IMG/VR virus record: IMGVR_UViG_3300046477_000628
Span: 1 to 64,000 of that record
DNA from: a virus
Direction: 5' to 3' (one strand)
DNA: 64,000 nucleotides
In this document: positions 37,155-46,418 of the stretch, in pieces
Numbering within the stretch: the first letter of the stretch is position 1
How the letters are laid out: every line of letters begins with the position of its first letter
The notes under the pieces: generated by a model
Told to the model about the DNA's origin: nothing
The model's database searches: none
Seen by the model: the letters and a program-made list of their open reading frames with translations, nothing else
Translations under genes and position numbers: made by a program

Positions 37155-39707
37155 TTGGCTACCTATCTCAATGAAGATTTTGAATCCACATCACTGGGTA
37201 GTTTGCCAACTGGCTGGACTTCGGCCAATGGTACGTGCGCGGTGTCCAACGACACGTCGTTCTCGGGGTCAAATTCGCTCAAGTTGACCGGCAGCAACGT
37301 CTATGTCTGGGGCTGGAACTCGTCCCTGATCGATTCAAACAACGGCCTGGTCTGGGCCGAATGCAAGGCCCATTTCACTACGTCGCGCACCACCTTCTCG
37401 GATGCGGCTGTCTATATAAATGCCCAGAGTGACCCATCGGGTGCGACGCAGCCAAAGAGTTACGAACTCATCGTAGGGTTCTATACGAGTGACGCAGGAA
37501 TCGTGCTGAAAAGGAATAATCCTGACGGGACCACCTCGACGCTGAATACGTTCAAGCCGGCCTCCTACGGGGCGCTCTGGGATACCTCCAACTGGTATCG
37601 CATCATCCTGTATGCACGCGACCTCTACAACGAAGGCGCGCTACTAGGATTCCGAGAACTCACGGTAGCCATCCAGAGGACATCCGACAGCAATTGGCTT
37701 TCGAGCGCCGGCACATGGGTTAACGCGGGAGTCCTCACGCCTTGCTTCTCCTATCGTGACGCACCTGGCACGGCATCATGGTGGGTGGGAGGCGGTTACT
37801 ATGCCGTGTTCGGCGGCTTCGTCTCCACGGGCCAGCCGGTCTATCTAGATGATTGCTTATTCCAGGACACGCCGTCTGTCCCGTCTCTTGGCTCGCTACC
37901 CACGTGGACGCCGGGCAACTCGGCCGAACTCATGGGGACATACACGGGGGTCGATACTGGCACCGCCATTGCCAACATCAGCGACGGAAACTATGACACG
38001 GCCTATGTTTCTACAGCCGCTTACGATGCGTGGGCTCAGCTTGACTTGGGCGCGAGCAGCACGGCTACTCTGACTCGCGTTCTCATCAGTCCGGAAACGG
38101 ATGGCTGGTTCGAGTACACCCTGGCTGCCATTCAGATCGAGGGGGCGAACTCGTCGTCGGGACCGTGGACGTTGCTCGGAACAAGTTACGTCGAGGCCAT
38201 CATGCGTTACAACATGATGCCCATCCCGATCACGGCGGGCTCGGCGTATCGGTATTTTCGCGCCCGCAACATCAGCAACCATTGCCGGATCTCAGAACTT
38301 CGTTTCGAGGGCCAACTTGCCGGCTCCACGACCTGGAAGCCGGTTCGGCCCGCTATCGCGCCGGCCGCAGGCAAGTTCGCCAACGGCTCAACGGTCACGA
38401 TCACGACTCCAACGAGCGGCGCTAGCATCTACTATACGACCGACGGCAGCACTCCCACGACAAGTTCGACGCTCTACAGCGGAGCTATCACCCTACCGAG
38501 CAACGCCGTAACAACGGTGAAGGCAATCAGCTATCACGCCAGCGGAACGACGACTACCAGCGACGTGACGACCGGGGTTTTTACGTGCCCGGTTCAGTCT
38601 ATCCCTGATACTGGAGTGCACGGATACGGCACCTCGAACAACTGGGCGGAAGACCTCTACGATGACCGTGGAATTCTGATCGAGGCCCATTACCCGTACC
38701 TCTACTACGAAGCAGGCACGTACTATATGTACGGGCTGGACTACAACACCGCGAACATCTCGTCCAAGCACGGGATGTACGGCCAGTGGCTCTACTCCAG
38801 CACAGACCTGTTTAACTGGCATTGCCAGGGCCGGGTAACGATTAACTCGCCGATGCATGGCGGTTGGCGCACTGCCAGCAACGCCTGGATTGGCAGGTTT
38901 TACAGGCCGGCAATCTTCAAAAATTCCAGCCCTGTCGATCCCAACAGGACATATGTCGCCTGGTTCGAGTCGGATTTCCAGTCCAACTTCCACTTCCTGG
39001 CATGCGCTACATCGCCGTCGCTACTTGGTCCATGGACGTGGCTCTATCCATCCGTCGTCCCCTCTACTGGCGACCTCACCGAAGACATGACGGGTTTCAC
39101 GGATGTCGATGGTTCCAAATGGGTCGTCTACAACCACAACAAGACCAACATCAAGGCATGCAAGCTGGACTCGACCACGGACTGCACGACGTTCACCGGT
39201 ACGTCGATTACCCTGAACAGCTCTGCAAACAGGGAAGCCCCCGTGCTGTTCAACTACAGCGGATCGTACTTCCTCATTACGAGTGCCTTGGAAGCGTACG
39301 GGGGCACTACCGCGGATCTCAAGTACAGCGCGGCCACCGATGTAAGCCTTTCGGCAGCCGCTTCGGCGCTGAACAGTTTCACCCCGGTACGGATCTACTC
39401 GTCGGTCCCGACTGCGGGGACATCGGCCGCCACCGCGCAGACGTGCGCAATCGTTCCCGTGGCGGGACACAAGGGCTTTGTGCTCTTGTGCGAACAGCTC
39501 GACCCGGCGGAATCTCCGCTCTCGTTTTACCATTTCCGCCATGTCTTCTACCCGGTCCCGTGGACGGCGATTACAACGGGCGGATCACCGGCGCTAGCGA
39601 TCCCGATCGTGACGAGTTGGGATATGTCCAGTCTGCCCGCGAGCGGTGGCGTGTGGCCATTCTTTTCCGACTGTTCGTCGTCGAGCCTTAACGACATGGG
39701 GTTATAA
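37155..39707 (+). CDS. Fibre with discoidin and GH43-like propeller
   Basis: 850 residues from a TTG at 37155 with GAGG upstream. It begins with a LamG-like jelly roll (EDFESTSLGSLPTGW). About residues 255-390 resemble an F5/8 (discoidin) domain (ISDGNYDTAYVSTAAYDAWAQ). A chitobiase C-terminal-like stretch follows (SGASIYYTTDGSTPTTSST). The C-terminal half has propeller-like repeats typical of GH43-type enzymes (HYPYLYYEAGTYYMYGLDYN, FYRPAIFKN, NREAPVLFNYSGSYFLIT). A surface glycan hydrolase or binder is likely. Catalytic carboxylates were not pinned down. Confidence 0.65.
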   Translation: MATYLNEDFESTSLGSLPTGWTSANGTCAVSNDTSFSGSNSLKLTGSNVYVWGWNSSLIDSNNGLVWAECKAHFTTSRTTFSDAAVYINAQSDPSGATQPKSYELIVGFYTSDAGIVLKRNNPDGTTSTLNTFKPASYGALWDTSNWYRIILYARDLYNEGALLGFRELTVAIQRTSDSNWLSSAGTWVNAGVLTPCFSYRDAPGTASWWVGGGYYAVFGGFVSTGQPVYLDDCLFQDTPSVPSLGSLPTWTPGNSAELMGTYTGVDTGTAIANISDGNYDTAYVSTAAYDAWAQLDLGASSTATLTRVLISPETDGWFEYTLAAIQIEGANSSSGPWTLLGTSYVEAIMRYNMMPIPITAGSAYRYFRARNISNHCRISELRFEGQLAGSTTWKPVRPAIAPAAGKFANGSTVTITTPTSGASIYYTTDGSTPTTSSTLYSGAITLPSNAVTTVKAISYHASGTTTTSDVTTGVFTCPVQSIPDTGVHGYGTSNNWAEDLYDDRGILIEAHYPYLYYEAGTYYMYGLDYNTANISSKHGMYGQWLYSSTDLFNWHCQGRVTINSPMHGGWRTASNAWIGRFYRPAIFKNSSPVDPNRTYVAWFESDFQSNFHFLACATSPSLLGPWTWLYPSVVPSTGDLTEDMTGFTDVDGSKWVVYNHNKTNIKACKLDSTTDCTTFTGTSITLNSSANREAPVLFNYSGSYFLITSALEAYGGTTADLKYSAATDVSLSAAASALNSFTPVRIYSSVPTAGTSAATAQTCAIVPVAGHKGFVLLCEQLDPAESPLSFYHFRHVFYPVPWTAITTGGSPALAIPIVTSWDMSSLPASGGVWPFFSDCSSSSLNDMGL

Positions 39708-39709
39708 TT

Positions 39710-41929
39710 ATGCTTTTCGACATCCAGAATGGACAGACGTCCGTCGTGCTCCGTGTCAAACTCCGCAACTCGTCGGTGTCCACTGGGGCAGGCCTCACGG
39801 GGCTCACGAGTTCCAGTTCGGGATTGATCATCTCGACCATCGCCGACAATGAAGCCTCGGCCACGGCATACACGGTGGCAGCCTCCCACGTCCAGACGAT
39901 TACCACGCTCGGCACATACGCGGCACCGTCGGCGTCAAACTGCCGATTCAAGGAAGTGGACGCCACGAATCACCCTGGTCTGTACGAGTTTCAGTTCGCC
40001 GATGCTCGTTTCGCGGTATCTTCGGCAAAGAGTCTGAACGTCACGGTCTCTGGCGCCTTGAATCTCGCCGAGTGTGACTTCGTGATTCCCCTTCGGGCCG
40101 TCAACCCATACGACGTTGTCCGCGGCGGAATGACGGCTTTCCCGAACGTGGTGTCTGGATCTGCCGGTGCGGTCCTGGTTGACGGAACCGGTACGGCGGC
40201 GATCTCGAATTCTGCGGGCAAGGTATTGCTCCAGGCGACCCAGACTGGAGTCACTATCCCCACGGTCACTACCGTAACCAACCAACTCACCGCCGCACAG
40301 GTCGCGACCGGCGTATGGCAGGACACGACATCAGGCGACTTCACGGTTTCGAGTTCCATCGGCAAATCTCTGTACACGTCCGGCAACGCTCCCGGCGCGG
40401 CCAGCGGGCTGTTCATCGCGGGGACCAATGCAGCGACCTCGATCACCACGGGTTTGACCGCCCACATCATCGGGACCGTTGACACCGTCACCACGGTGAC
40501 CAATCAACTCACCGGGGCGGCGATCGCCACTGCGGTGTGGCAGGATGCTACGTCCGGTGACTTCACCGTGGCAAGTTCGATCGGCAAGAGCTTGTACATC
40601 GCCAACGTGGCACCCGGAGCGGCCGGTGGCCACTTCATCGCGGGCAGCAACGCGGCCACCACGGTGAATATCACGGGCAACCTGACTGGTAATGTGACTG
40701 GATCGGTTGGCTCGGTGACTGCTACGGTCGGGGCCAACGTCACCCAGTGGACAGGAAACGCCGTCGCCTCGACCCATGTCAACGGCGTGCCCATCGTGGA
40801 TGTCGGGTACTTTCTCGGTATTGCCGCCGCAGTATCGAACGGCACGGCTCAGGCCGGGGCAAGCGGTTCGATCACCCTGGCTGCCGGCGAGCCCAGCACT
40901 GCCAATTTTTACGTCGGCCGTCAGATCACGATCGTCGCTGGTACGGCGACTGGACAGGCACGGTTCATCACCGCCTACAACGGGTCCACCAAGGTTGCCA
41001 CAGTGCACCGGGCGTGGGACGTGACACCGGACTCTACCTCGCAGTATACGATCGATGCGCTCGTCGAGACCGACGCCTATCAGTTTGCGGGACAGAACGT
41101 AGTCCTCGACGGCAACAATCTGCCGAACGTCAACGCCAAAGACTGGAACGGAACCGCGATCACGACTGTCGTCCCGAATACCAACGCCTGCAATACCACG
41201 CAGATTGGTGGCCAGGCCGCGACTGCGGCGAGCGGAGTCGCGTTCCCAGGTACTGTGATGGCCGCCGGCAACGTGACCATCGGAGCCTATGCGGGTGGCC
41301 AAGATCCCGCGACCCTGGTCCTCGACGCCCCGATCGCTTCGCACCTCAGTTCCGGATCGACCGGTGCCAAGATCAACGCCGCCGGCTCGTCCGCCGACCC
41401 CCTGGCCAATCCGACCAGCACTTATGCGACGCCGGCAACCGTGGGTTACGTTATCGGTCACAGCCTCGGCAACACTGGGGCCAGTCTCGCCGGCAACGTC
41501 ACCGTGGGTGCCTACGCGGGGGGCGAAGATCCAGCGACGCTGCTGCTCGCGAGCCCGGCCAACAAACTGGCCACCGACTCGACGGGCCGCGTGATCCTTC
41601 AGCCGACGCAGACGGGAGTCACGATCCCCACCGTTACGACAGTGACTAACGAGATCACGGCAAGCGCAATCGCCTCCGTGATCCTGTCGAACCCGTCGCA
41701 TCCCCTGGTCACCGACAACTCGGGAAATGCCCAGATCAGCCTGACTCAGGCGATCCCGACAACCAATACGCCTCAGACCACCGGGGACTCCTTGAATGCA
41801 GCCAGGGCACAAGGCTTCGGCAAGTGGCAGTTGGTCGGCACCACGCTCACGCTCTTTGGTCCGGATGGCTCTACTGCTGTCCGCACGTTTACCCTGGATT
41901 CAGCCACTGCTCCGACTCAGAGGGCATAA
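39710..41929 (+). CDS. Repeat-rich tail fibre
   Basis: 739 residues. N-terminal about 140 residues look like a virion-attachment domain (VVLRVKLRNSSVS, FKEVDATNHPGLYEFQFADARF). The rest is low-complexity Gly/Ala/Thr/Val with repeating TTVTNQLT, QDTTSGDFTVSSSIGKSLY and GAYAGGEDPATLLL units. The pattern suits a long trimeric fibre shaft. Confidence 0.65.
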   Translation: MLFDIQNGQTSVVLRVKLRNSSVSTGAGLTGLTSSSSGLIISTIADNEASATAYTVAASHVQTITTLGTYAAPSASNCRFKEVDATNHPGLYEFQFADARFAVSSAKSLNVTVSGALNLAECDFVIPLRAVNPYDVVRGGMTAFPNVVSGSAGAVLVDGTGTAAISNSAGKVLLQATQTGVTIPTVTTVTNQLTAAQVATGVWQDTTSGDFTVSSSIGKSLYTSGNAPGAASGLFIAGTNAATSITTGLTAHIIGTVDTVTTVTNQLTGAAIATAVWQDATSGDFTVASSIGKSLYIANVAPGAAGGHFIAGSNAATTVNITGNLTGNVTGSVGSVTATVGANVTQWTGNAVASTHVNGVPIVDVGYFLGIAAAVSNGTAQAGASGSITLAAGEPSTANFYVGRQITIVAGTATGQARFITAYNGSTKVATVHRAWDVTPDSTSQYTIDALVETDAYQFAGQNVVLDGNNLPNVNAKDWNGTAITTVVPNTNACNTTQIGGQAATAASGVAFPGTVMAAGNVTIGAYAGGQDPATLVLDAPIASHLSSGSTGAKINAAGSSADPLANPTSTYATPATVGYVIGHSLGNTGASLAGNVTVGAYAGGEDPATLLLASPANKLATDSTGRVILQPTQTGVTIPTVTTVTNEITASAIASVILSNPSHPLVTDNSGNAQISLTQAIPTTNTPQTTGDSLNAARAQGFGKWQLVGTTLTLFGPDGSTAVRTFTLDSATAPTQRA

Positions 41930-41930
41930 A

Positions 41931-41945
41931 GTTTCCGGCGGAAAC
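41931..41945. repeat. 15-bp palindrome, copy 4
   Basis: GTTTCCGGCGGAAAC, extended by AAA on the left and TTT on the right to a 10-bp-arm palindrome (41928-41948). It is intergenic, beginning one base after the fibre gene stop. It may be a regulator site or part of a transcript-end hairpin. Confidence 0.75.
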
Positions 41946-42017
41946 TTTATCGCCTCGCCTGCATGGCGGGCGTCACTAACACTATCGCGCGGCCCAGTCA
42001 GACCTGACAGGTAAACC

Positions 42018-43370
42018 ATGGCTCTTAACGCAGCGATCCAATTTGAAGTACGCCAGGGCGGAAGCGATACTAATTCGGGCGGCTTTAAGGCCGGCGCATC
42101 CGGTACTGATTGGTCATTGCAGAATACCGCTCAGTACGCGGTTTCCGATGGCGTCACTGCCGGCACGACCACCATTACGTCGGCAACGGCGGCATTTGGA
42201 ACGGATGTCGTAGGCAACCTTGTCTATGTTTCGGGTGGCACTGGTTCCGTCGCCGCGAACTGGTACGAGATCACGGTACGCAACAGCGCCACCAGCATCA
42301 CCGTTGATCGCTCCACGGGCCTCACGACGGGGACCGGGGTCACGCTCAATATCGGTGGCGCGTTCGCGACTCCGGGAGTGTTCACCACCGTTTCCGGCGG
42401 CATCGGTGGCCAGCTCGTCAGTGGGCAGACAATATGGATCAAATACAATGCAACCGATTATGTGTGCTCGACATCGACAGCCGGCCCAGCGGGTCCGATG
42501 TTGGTCAGCGCACTAAACATTAGAATACGAGGATACGATGCATCTCGTGGTGATGCCACTGGCAACCTTCCTTCCTACAAATGGACAGCATCGGCTCCGG
42601 GTGGAATAACGTACCTGATCTCACAATCCGGCACCGCGCAGGTGTGCTTTGAGAACTTGAAAGCCAATGGCAATTCGGTCAACAACGTTGGCGGTTTTCA
42701 GACATCCACTCGCGGAGGAACAGTAGGCTGTATCGCAACTGGATGCAGTGGAACCGTAGGAGTGGGATTCAATGTCAATGGATCGCCAGGGCATGCTGTC
42801 CAGTGTCTTGCGGATACATGCTTGTCCGGGTTTACTGGTTCCAATTCCGCTGTAGTTCATGGCTGCCGAGCAACTGGGTGCACAACCGGGTTTAGTGGAA
42901 CTATCTCGTGTATCCATTGCGTCGCAACAGGTGGAACTACAGGGTATTCGACTATCAATATGCTCAATTGTATTTCAGACAGTTGTAGCACCAATGCTTT
43001 CATATTGTCGAACGGAACGACGATCAATTGTATCGCCTCAAACTGCACGGGCGGGACCGGTTTTGCGCTGGGTGCATCAATTGCAACCATGTATAACTGT
43101 GCAGCTTACAATAACAACGCAAATGCCAGCGGAACCCCTGTTTCCAACTTGGGTCCGTTCGCCAGCGGCAGCACCTTGACCTCGTTGGGTGCTGATCCCT
43201 ACGTCAATCAAGCTGGCGGCGATTTTCGGCCCAACGCCAACAGCCCTGGTGGCGCCCAACTTCGTGCAGCCGGCATCGGCGTCTACGGCCAGACAGACAG
43301 CGAGGATATCGGCGCCGTGCAGCACACAGACCCGTCCGGCGGAAACCTTATAGTCTGCGTGGAGTGTTGA
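42018..43370 (+). CDS. Beta-helix tail spike
   Basis: 450 residues. An N-terminal attachment-like region is followed by a C-terminal right-handed parallel beta-helix pattern (about residues 210-390: repeated short turns such as CIATGCSGT, CLADTCLSGF, CRATGCTTGF, CIHCVATGG). Cys and Asn ladders are typical. Spikes of this type bind or degrade surface glycans. CAGG upstream supports the ATG. Confidence 0.65.
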   Translation: MALNAAIQFEVRQGGSDTNSGGFKAGASGTDWSLQNTAQYAVSDGVTAGTTTITSATAAFGTDVVGNLVYVSGGTGSVAANWYEITVRNSATSITVDRSTGLTTGTGVTLNIGGAFATPGVFTTVSGGIGGQLVSGQTIWIKYNATDYVCSTSTAGPAGPMLVSALNIRIRGYDASRGDATGNLPSYKWTASAPGGITYLISQSGTAQVCFENLKANGNSVNNVGGFQTSTRGGTVGCIATGCSGTVGVGFNVNGSPGHAVQCLADTCLSGFTGSNSAVVHGCRATGCTTGFSGTISCIHCVATGGTTGYSTINMLNCISDSCSTNAFILSNGTTINCIASNCTGGTGFALGASIATMYNCAAYNNNANASGTPVSNLGPFASGSTLTSLGADPYVNQAGGDFRPNANSPGGAQLRAAGIGVYGQTDSEDIGAVQHTDPSGGNLIVCVEC

Positions 43371-43373
43371 GGC

Positions 43374-44987
43374 ATGCCTGACAATACAACGATCAACGCG
43401 ATGTCCGGAGGCGACTCGATCCGCGACATCCTAAAGAATGGGAACAAGACACAGGTCGTCACCATTGACCTGTCGGGCTCGGGCGATGAATCGCTTATCG
43501 CCGGGGCTATGCCCGTCACCGGCACATTCTGGCAGACGACGCAAGCTGTATCCGTCGCCTCATTGCCGCTCCCGTCCGGGGCTGCAACCTCCGCGAATCA
43601 GCCCGCGATCGGAACCGCGGGTACGGCTGCTTCGGACGTGATTACCGTGCAGGGTATCGCGTCAATGACCGCTCTCAAGGTAGATGGTTCGGCCGCAACG
43701 CAACCTGTCAGTGGGACCTTCTGGCAGGCCACTCAGCCCATCAGTGGTTCCGTGACAGCCAACGCAGGAACGAATCTTAACACAAGCGCGTTGGCCCTCG
43801 ACGCGAGCATCAGTGGCATCCTGGTAACCCAGGGATCGTCAACCTCGGGGGAAAAAGGCCCTCTCGTTCAGGCTGCTGTCACGACATCGTCGCCGAGTTA
43901 CACCACGGCCCAGACAAGCCCGCTGAGTCTGGACACCAATGGGAATCTTCGCGTGCTCGTGACGCCGTCGGGAACCCAGACGGTCGCGGGAACCGTCACG
44001 GCCAACGCTGGCACTGGCACCTTCGCCGTCTCCGCGGTATCGCTCCCATTGCCTTCGGGTGCATCGACGTCGGCCAAGCAGCCCGCGCTCGGCACGGCAG
44101 GGTCGGCATCGGGCGACGTCTTGACGGTTCAGGGCATTGCCTCGATGACCGCCCTGAATGTCGATGGCAGCGGAGTTACCCAGCCTGTCAGCGGTACATT
44201 CTGGCAAGCGACACAGCCTGTCAGCGGGACAGTTACAGCCAACGCAGGAACGAACCTCAACACTTCGGCCCTGGCCCTGGAGACCGGGGGAAACCTGGCC
44301 ACGCTAGCGGGCGCGGTCTCCAGTTCTAAAGTACAAGCCAATGTCGATCAGTTGGCCGGCACCACCACGGACACGAACTCGGGCAACAAGTCTGCGGGCA
44401 CACTCCGCGTGGTACTCGCGACCGATCAGCCGCAACTCACCAATTCCCTGCTCGTCAGCCAAGCCACGGCAGCGAATCTCAACGCGACCGTGGTAGGCAC
44501 TGGGACATTCGCCGTTCAGGCATCTCAGTCTGGCACGTGGAACGTGGGAACCGTCACCACCGTCAGCACGGTCACGGCTGTCACCGCGATCACCAACGCC
44601 CTGCCGGCGGGCACCAACCTACTCGGCCAAGTCTCGGCCAGCCACGAAACCGGTACACTCTACAGCGGCACTACGGCGTTGACGCCGAAGTTCGCAACCA
44701 TCGTCGCGAGCGCGTCAGGAGCGACTACCGTCGTGTCGGCCGTGGGCGGGAAGCGCATACGCGTACTTCGGTGGAGCCTCAGCTCCAACGGATCAGTGAA
44801 TATCAAGTGGCAATCCCATGTCACCCCTACCGACATAACCGGCCTCCACTATCTCACCCAGTACGCGGCGGCCGGCGGTGCCTACTGTCCGGTGGGCATC
44901 TTCCAGACCGTCAGCGGCGAGGCTCTCGACATTAATCTCTCGGCATCAGTCGCTGTCGGCGGCGAGCTAACGTATGTCGAAATTTAG
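43374..44987 (+). CDS. Tail fibre with long tandem repeats
   Basis: 537 residues. Two copies of a unit of about 160 residues (ending TQPVSGTFWQATQPISG or TFWQATQPVSG, then TVTANAGTNLNTSALALE) align in tandem, and shorter fragments recur before and after them. The last about 120 residues (GGKRIRVLRWSLSSNGSVNIKW) look like a compact beta-domain tip. The period in DNA is near 480 bp, so unequal recombination is expected. Confidence 0.6.
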   Translation: MPDNTTINAMSGGDSIRDILKNGNKTQVVTIDLSGSGDESLIAGAMPVTGTFWQTTQAVSVASLPLPSGAATSANQPAIGTAGTAASDVITVQGIASMTALKVDGSAATQPVSGTFWQATQPISGSVTANAGTNLNTSALALDASISGILVTQGSSTSGEKGPLVQAAVTTSSPSYTTAQTSPLSLDTNGNLRVLVTPSGTQTVAGTVTANAGTGTFAVSAVSLPLPSGASTSAKQPALGTAGSASGDVLTVQGIASMTALNVDGSGVTQPVSGTFWQATQPVSGTVTANAGTNLNTSALALETGGNLATLAGAVSSSKVQANVDQLAGTTTDTNSGNKSAGTLRVVLATDQPQLTNSLLVSQATAANLNATVVGTGTFAVQASQSGTWNVGTVTTVSTVTAVTAITNALPAGTNLLGQVSASHETGTLYSGTTALTPKFATIVASASGATTVVSAVGGKRIRVLRWSLSSNGSVNIKWQSHVTPTDITGLHYLTQYAAAGGAYCPVGIFQTVSGEALDINLSASVAVGGELTYVEI

Positions 44988-45078
44988 CGTTATCGCGGCC
45001 GAGATCCGCGAACTCAACGGGGGCAACCGCCGCAAGTCTACGGCGAAGATCGTACCGCCTGACTACGTCGAGGTCTGA
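44974..45078 (+). CDS. 34-residue protein (possible)
   Basis: MSKFSVIAAEIRELNGGNR and a short basic end. The ATG lies 14 nt inside the end of the preceding gene and the stop forms a TGATG overlap with the next start. The coupling at both ends favours a real gene; GCGAG is a modest ribosome site. Confidence 0.4.
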   Translation: MSKFSVIAAEIRELNGGNRRKSTAKIVPPDYVEV

Positions 45079-45944
45079 TGCTTACACTCCTACTCTTACC
45101 ATCCGTCAGCGGCTCCTCCACGATCATTGCCTCTGGTGGGATGGCACAGGGCGGCCGCGCCAATCTTCCCACCCACGGCAACTTCATCACGTTCGGCCTG
45201 GGTTCGACGGTAGTCGATCTGCTGCGGCAGGGATACTTCTCAGGGTCGCAGGCGACGATCAGCGGCAATCTCATCACGTTCGGGTTGGGATCGACGATCC
45301 CCGACCTGCTGCGTCAAGGATACGTCCCTGGCCCATCTCAGATCATTCCGCCCACTTCTCTCGTCGAGAACGTCATCGTCCAGGGCATGGGTGGACCCGT
45401 CCACGACATGCTGCTTCAAGGGTACAAGGGCCTCTCGACGACGATCTTCGCGTCGGCCGGGATGAAGCTCGGCGGCGGCGGCTTCCAGGTCGGCGGCATC
45501 CCCGAGACATTTCTCGCCGCACTCGTGGCCGCAATCCGCGGTAGTTCCGATTTGGCCGTATCAATTGGAAGCCCGGCACGAATCTACACAAATTGGCCCG
45601 GCGCCAAGGTGAAATTGCCGTTCGTGAAGATCGACGACTACACCGAGGAACAGCCAGGCGAGGCCGTCGAACACAACCAGATCAGGCTCACACTCGGGAT
45701 CTACGGTAATAGCCTGACCACGGTTCGCACCTGCGGAGAGGCCGTCCAGAATTTCATCGACAGCCGAAACCAGAACAACACCTCGACTCGGCAACCGCTG
45801 GTGTGGGCCGACGGTATCGAGCAGGGCTGCAACCGTCAACCCACGCTGCCTCCGCAGCGGCTCGCAAAGACCATGTACGGCGTGGATTTCTTCTGCTGGG
45901 AACTCGACTACGAATTCGACTTCGATCCAGAATTTCAGCACTAA
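45078..45944 (+). CDS. Tail terminator-like protein with N-terminal repeat
   Basis: 288 residues from an ATG in a TGATG overlap (GAGG upstream). Residues 33-80 hold two copies of ITFGLGST(V/I)-DLLRQGY. The C-terminal half (about 145-280: PETFLAALVAAIRGSSDLAV, VKLPFVKIDDYTEEQPG) resembles tail-completion proteins of the DUF3168 kind. These cap the tail tube at the head end. Confidence 0.55.
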   Translation: MLTLLLLPSVSGSSTIIASGGMAQGGRANLPTHGNFITFGLGSTVVDLLRQGYFSGSQATISGNLITFGLGSTIPDLLRQGYVPGPSQIIPPTSLVENVIVQGMGGPVHDMLLQGYKGLSTTIFASAGMKLGGGGFQVGGIPETFLAALVAAIRGSSDLAVSIGSPARIYTNWPGAKVKLPFVKIDDYTEEQPGEAVEHNQIRLTLGIYGNSLTTVRTCGEAVQNFIDSRNQNNTSTRQPLVWADGIEQGCNRQPTLPPQRLAKTMYGVDFFCWELDYEFDFDPEFQH

Positions 45945-45962
45945 CTGAAAGGTGATATCGAG

Positions 45963-46418
45963 ATGGCTCTGCTTGTCTGCCACGAAGGGGAACTCCAGTT
46001 GATGAGCGACCTGATGGGCGGGGGCTCGCTGGAGAACTGGCTCCTCTGCCTGTTCAACTCCAACATCACGCCCGCCGAGACGGACGCCGCCGCCACCTAC
46101 ACCGCGCACGAGACGGCGTTCACGAGTTACGCTCGCAAGACGCTGACTCGCTCGATCGGTTCGTCCACGTGGAATACCCCGGTGTCTCAGGCACCGTCCG
46201 GATCTCCCCCGTGGTCGTCGAGGACAGCGGTCGGCCACACCCAGTACGGGTCCGCGCCGCAGTCGTGGACCTGTGGCACCACCGGAGACACCATCTACGG
46301 GTACTTCGTCCTGGGTGCCAGCAGCGGCAAACTCATCATGGCCGAGGCGTTCGCCACCCCGAGAACGCTTGCCAATGGGGATATACTCAGTCTCCAGCCT
46401 GTATTCGAAAATGCTTAA
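45963..46418 (+). CDS. Virion protein, paralogue of 57706-58149
   Basis: 151 residues. SDLMGGGSLENWLLCLF, then SYARKTLTRSIGSSTW aligns with the gene at 57706 (TDLLGGGSLENILLGLF, SYSQKTLTRSIAGGTW type blocks). It has a beta-rich C-terminus. The tail region seems to carry this module twice, once before the antisense HNH and once after the tape measure. Probable structural protein. Confidence 0.65.
   Translation: MALLVCHEGELQLMSDLMGGGSLENWLLCLFNSNITPAETDAAATYTAHETAFTSYARKTLTRSIGSSTWNTPVSQAPSGSPPWSSRTAVGHTQYGSAPQSWTCGTTGDTIYGYFVLGASSGKLIMAEAFATPRTLANGDILSLQPVFENA

Noticed and set aside
40331-41812. Long antisense open frame (493 codons) opposite the repeat fibre.
   Set aside because: Mirrors the repeat structure of the sense gene; no start signal or recognisable domain.
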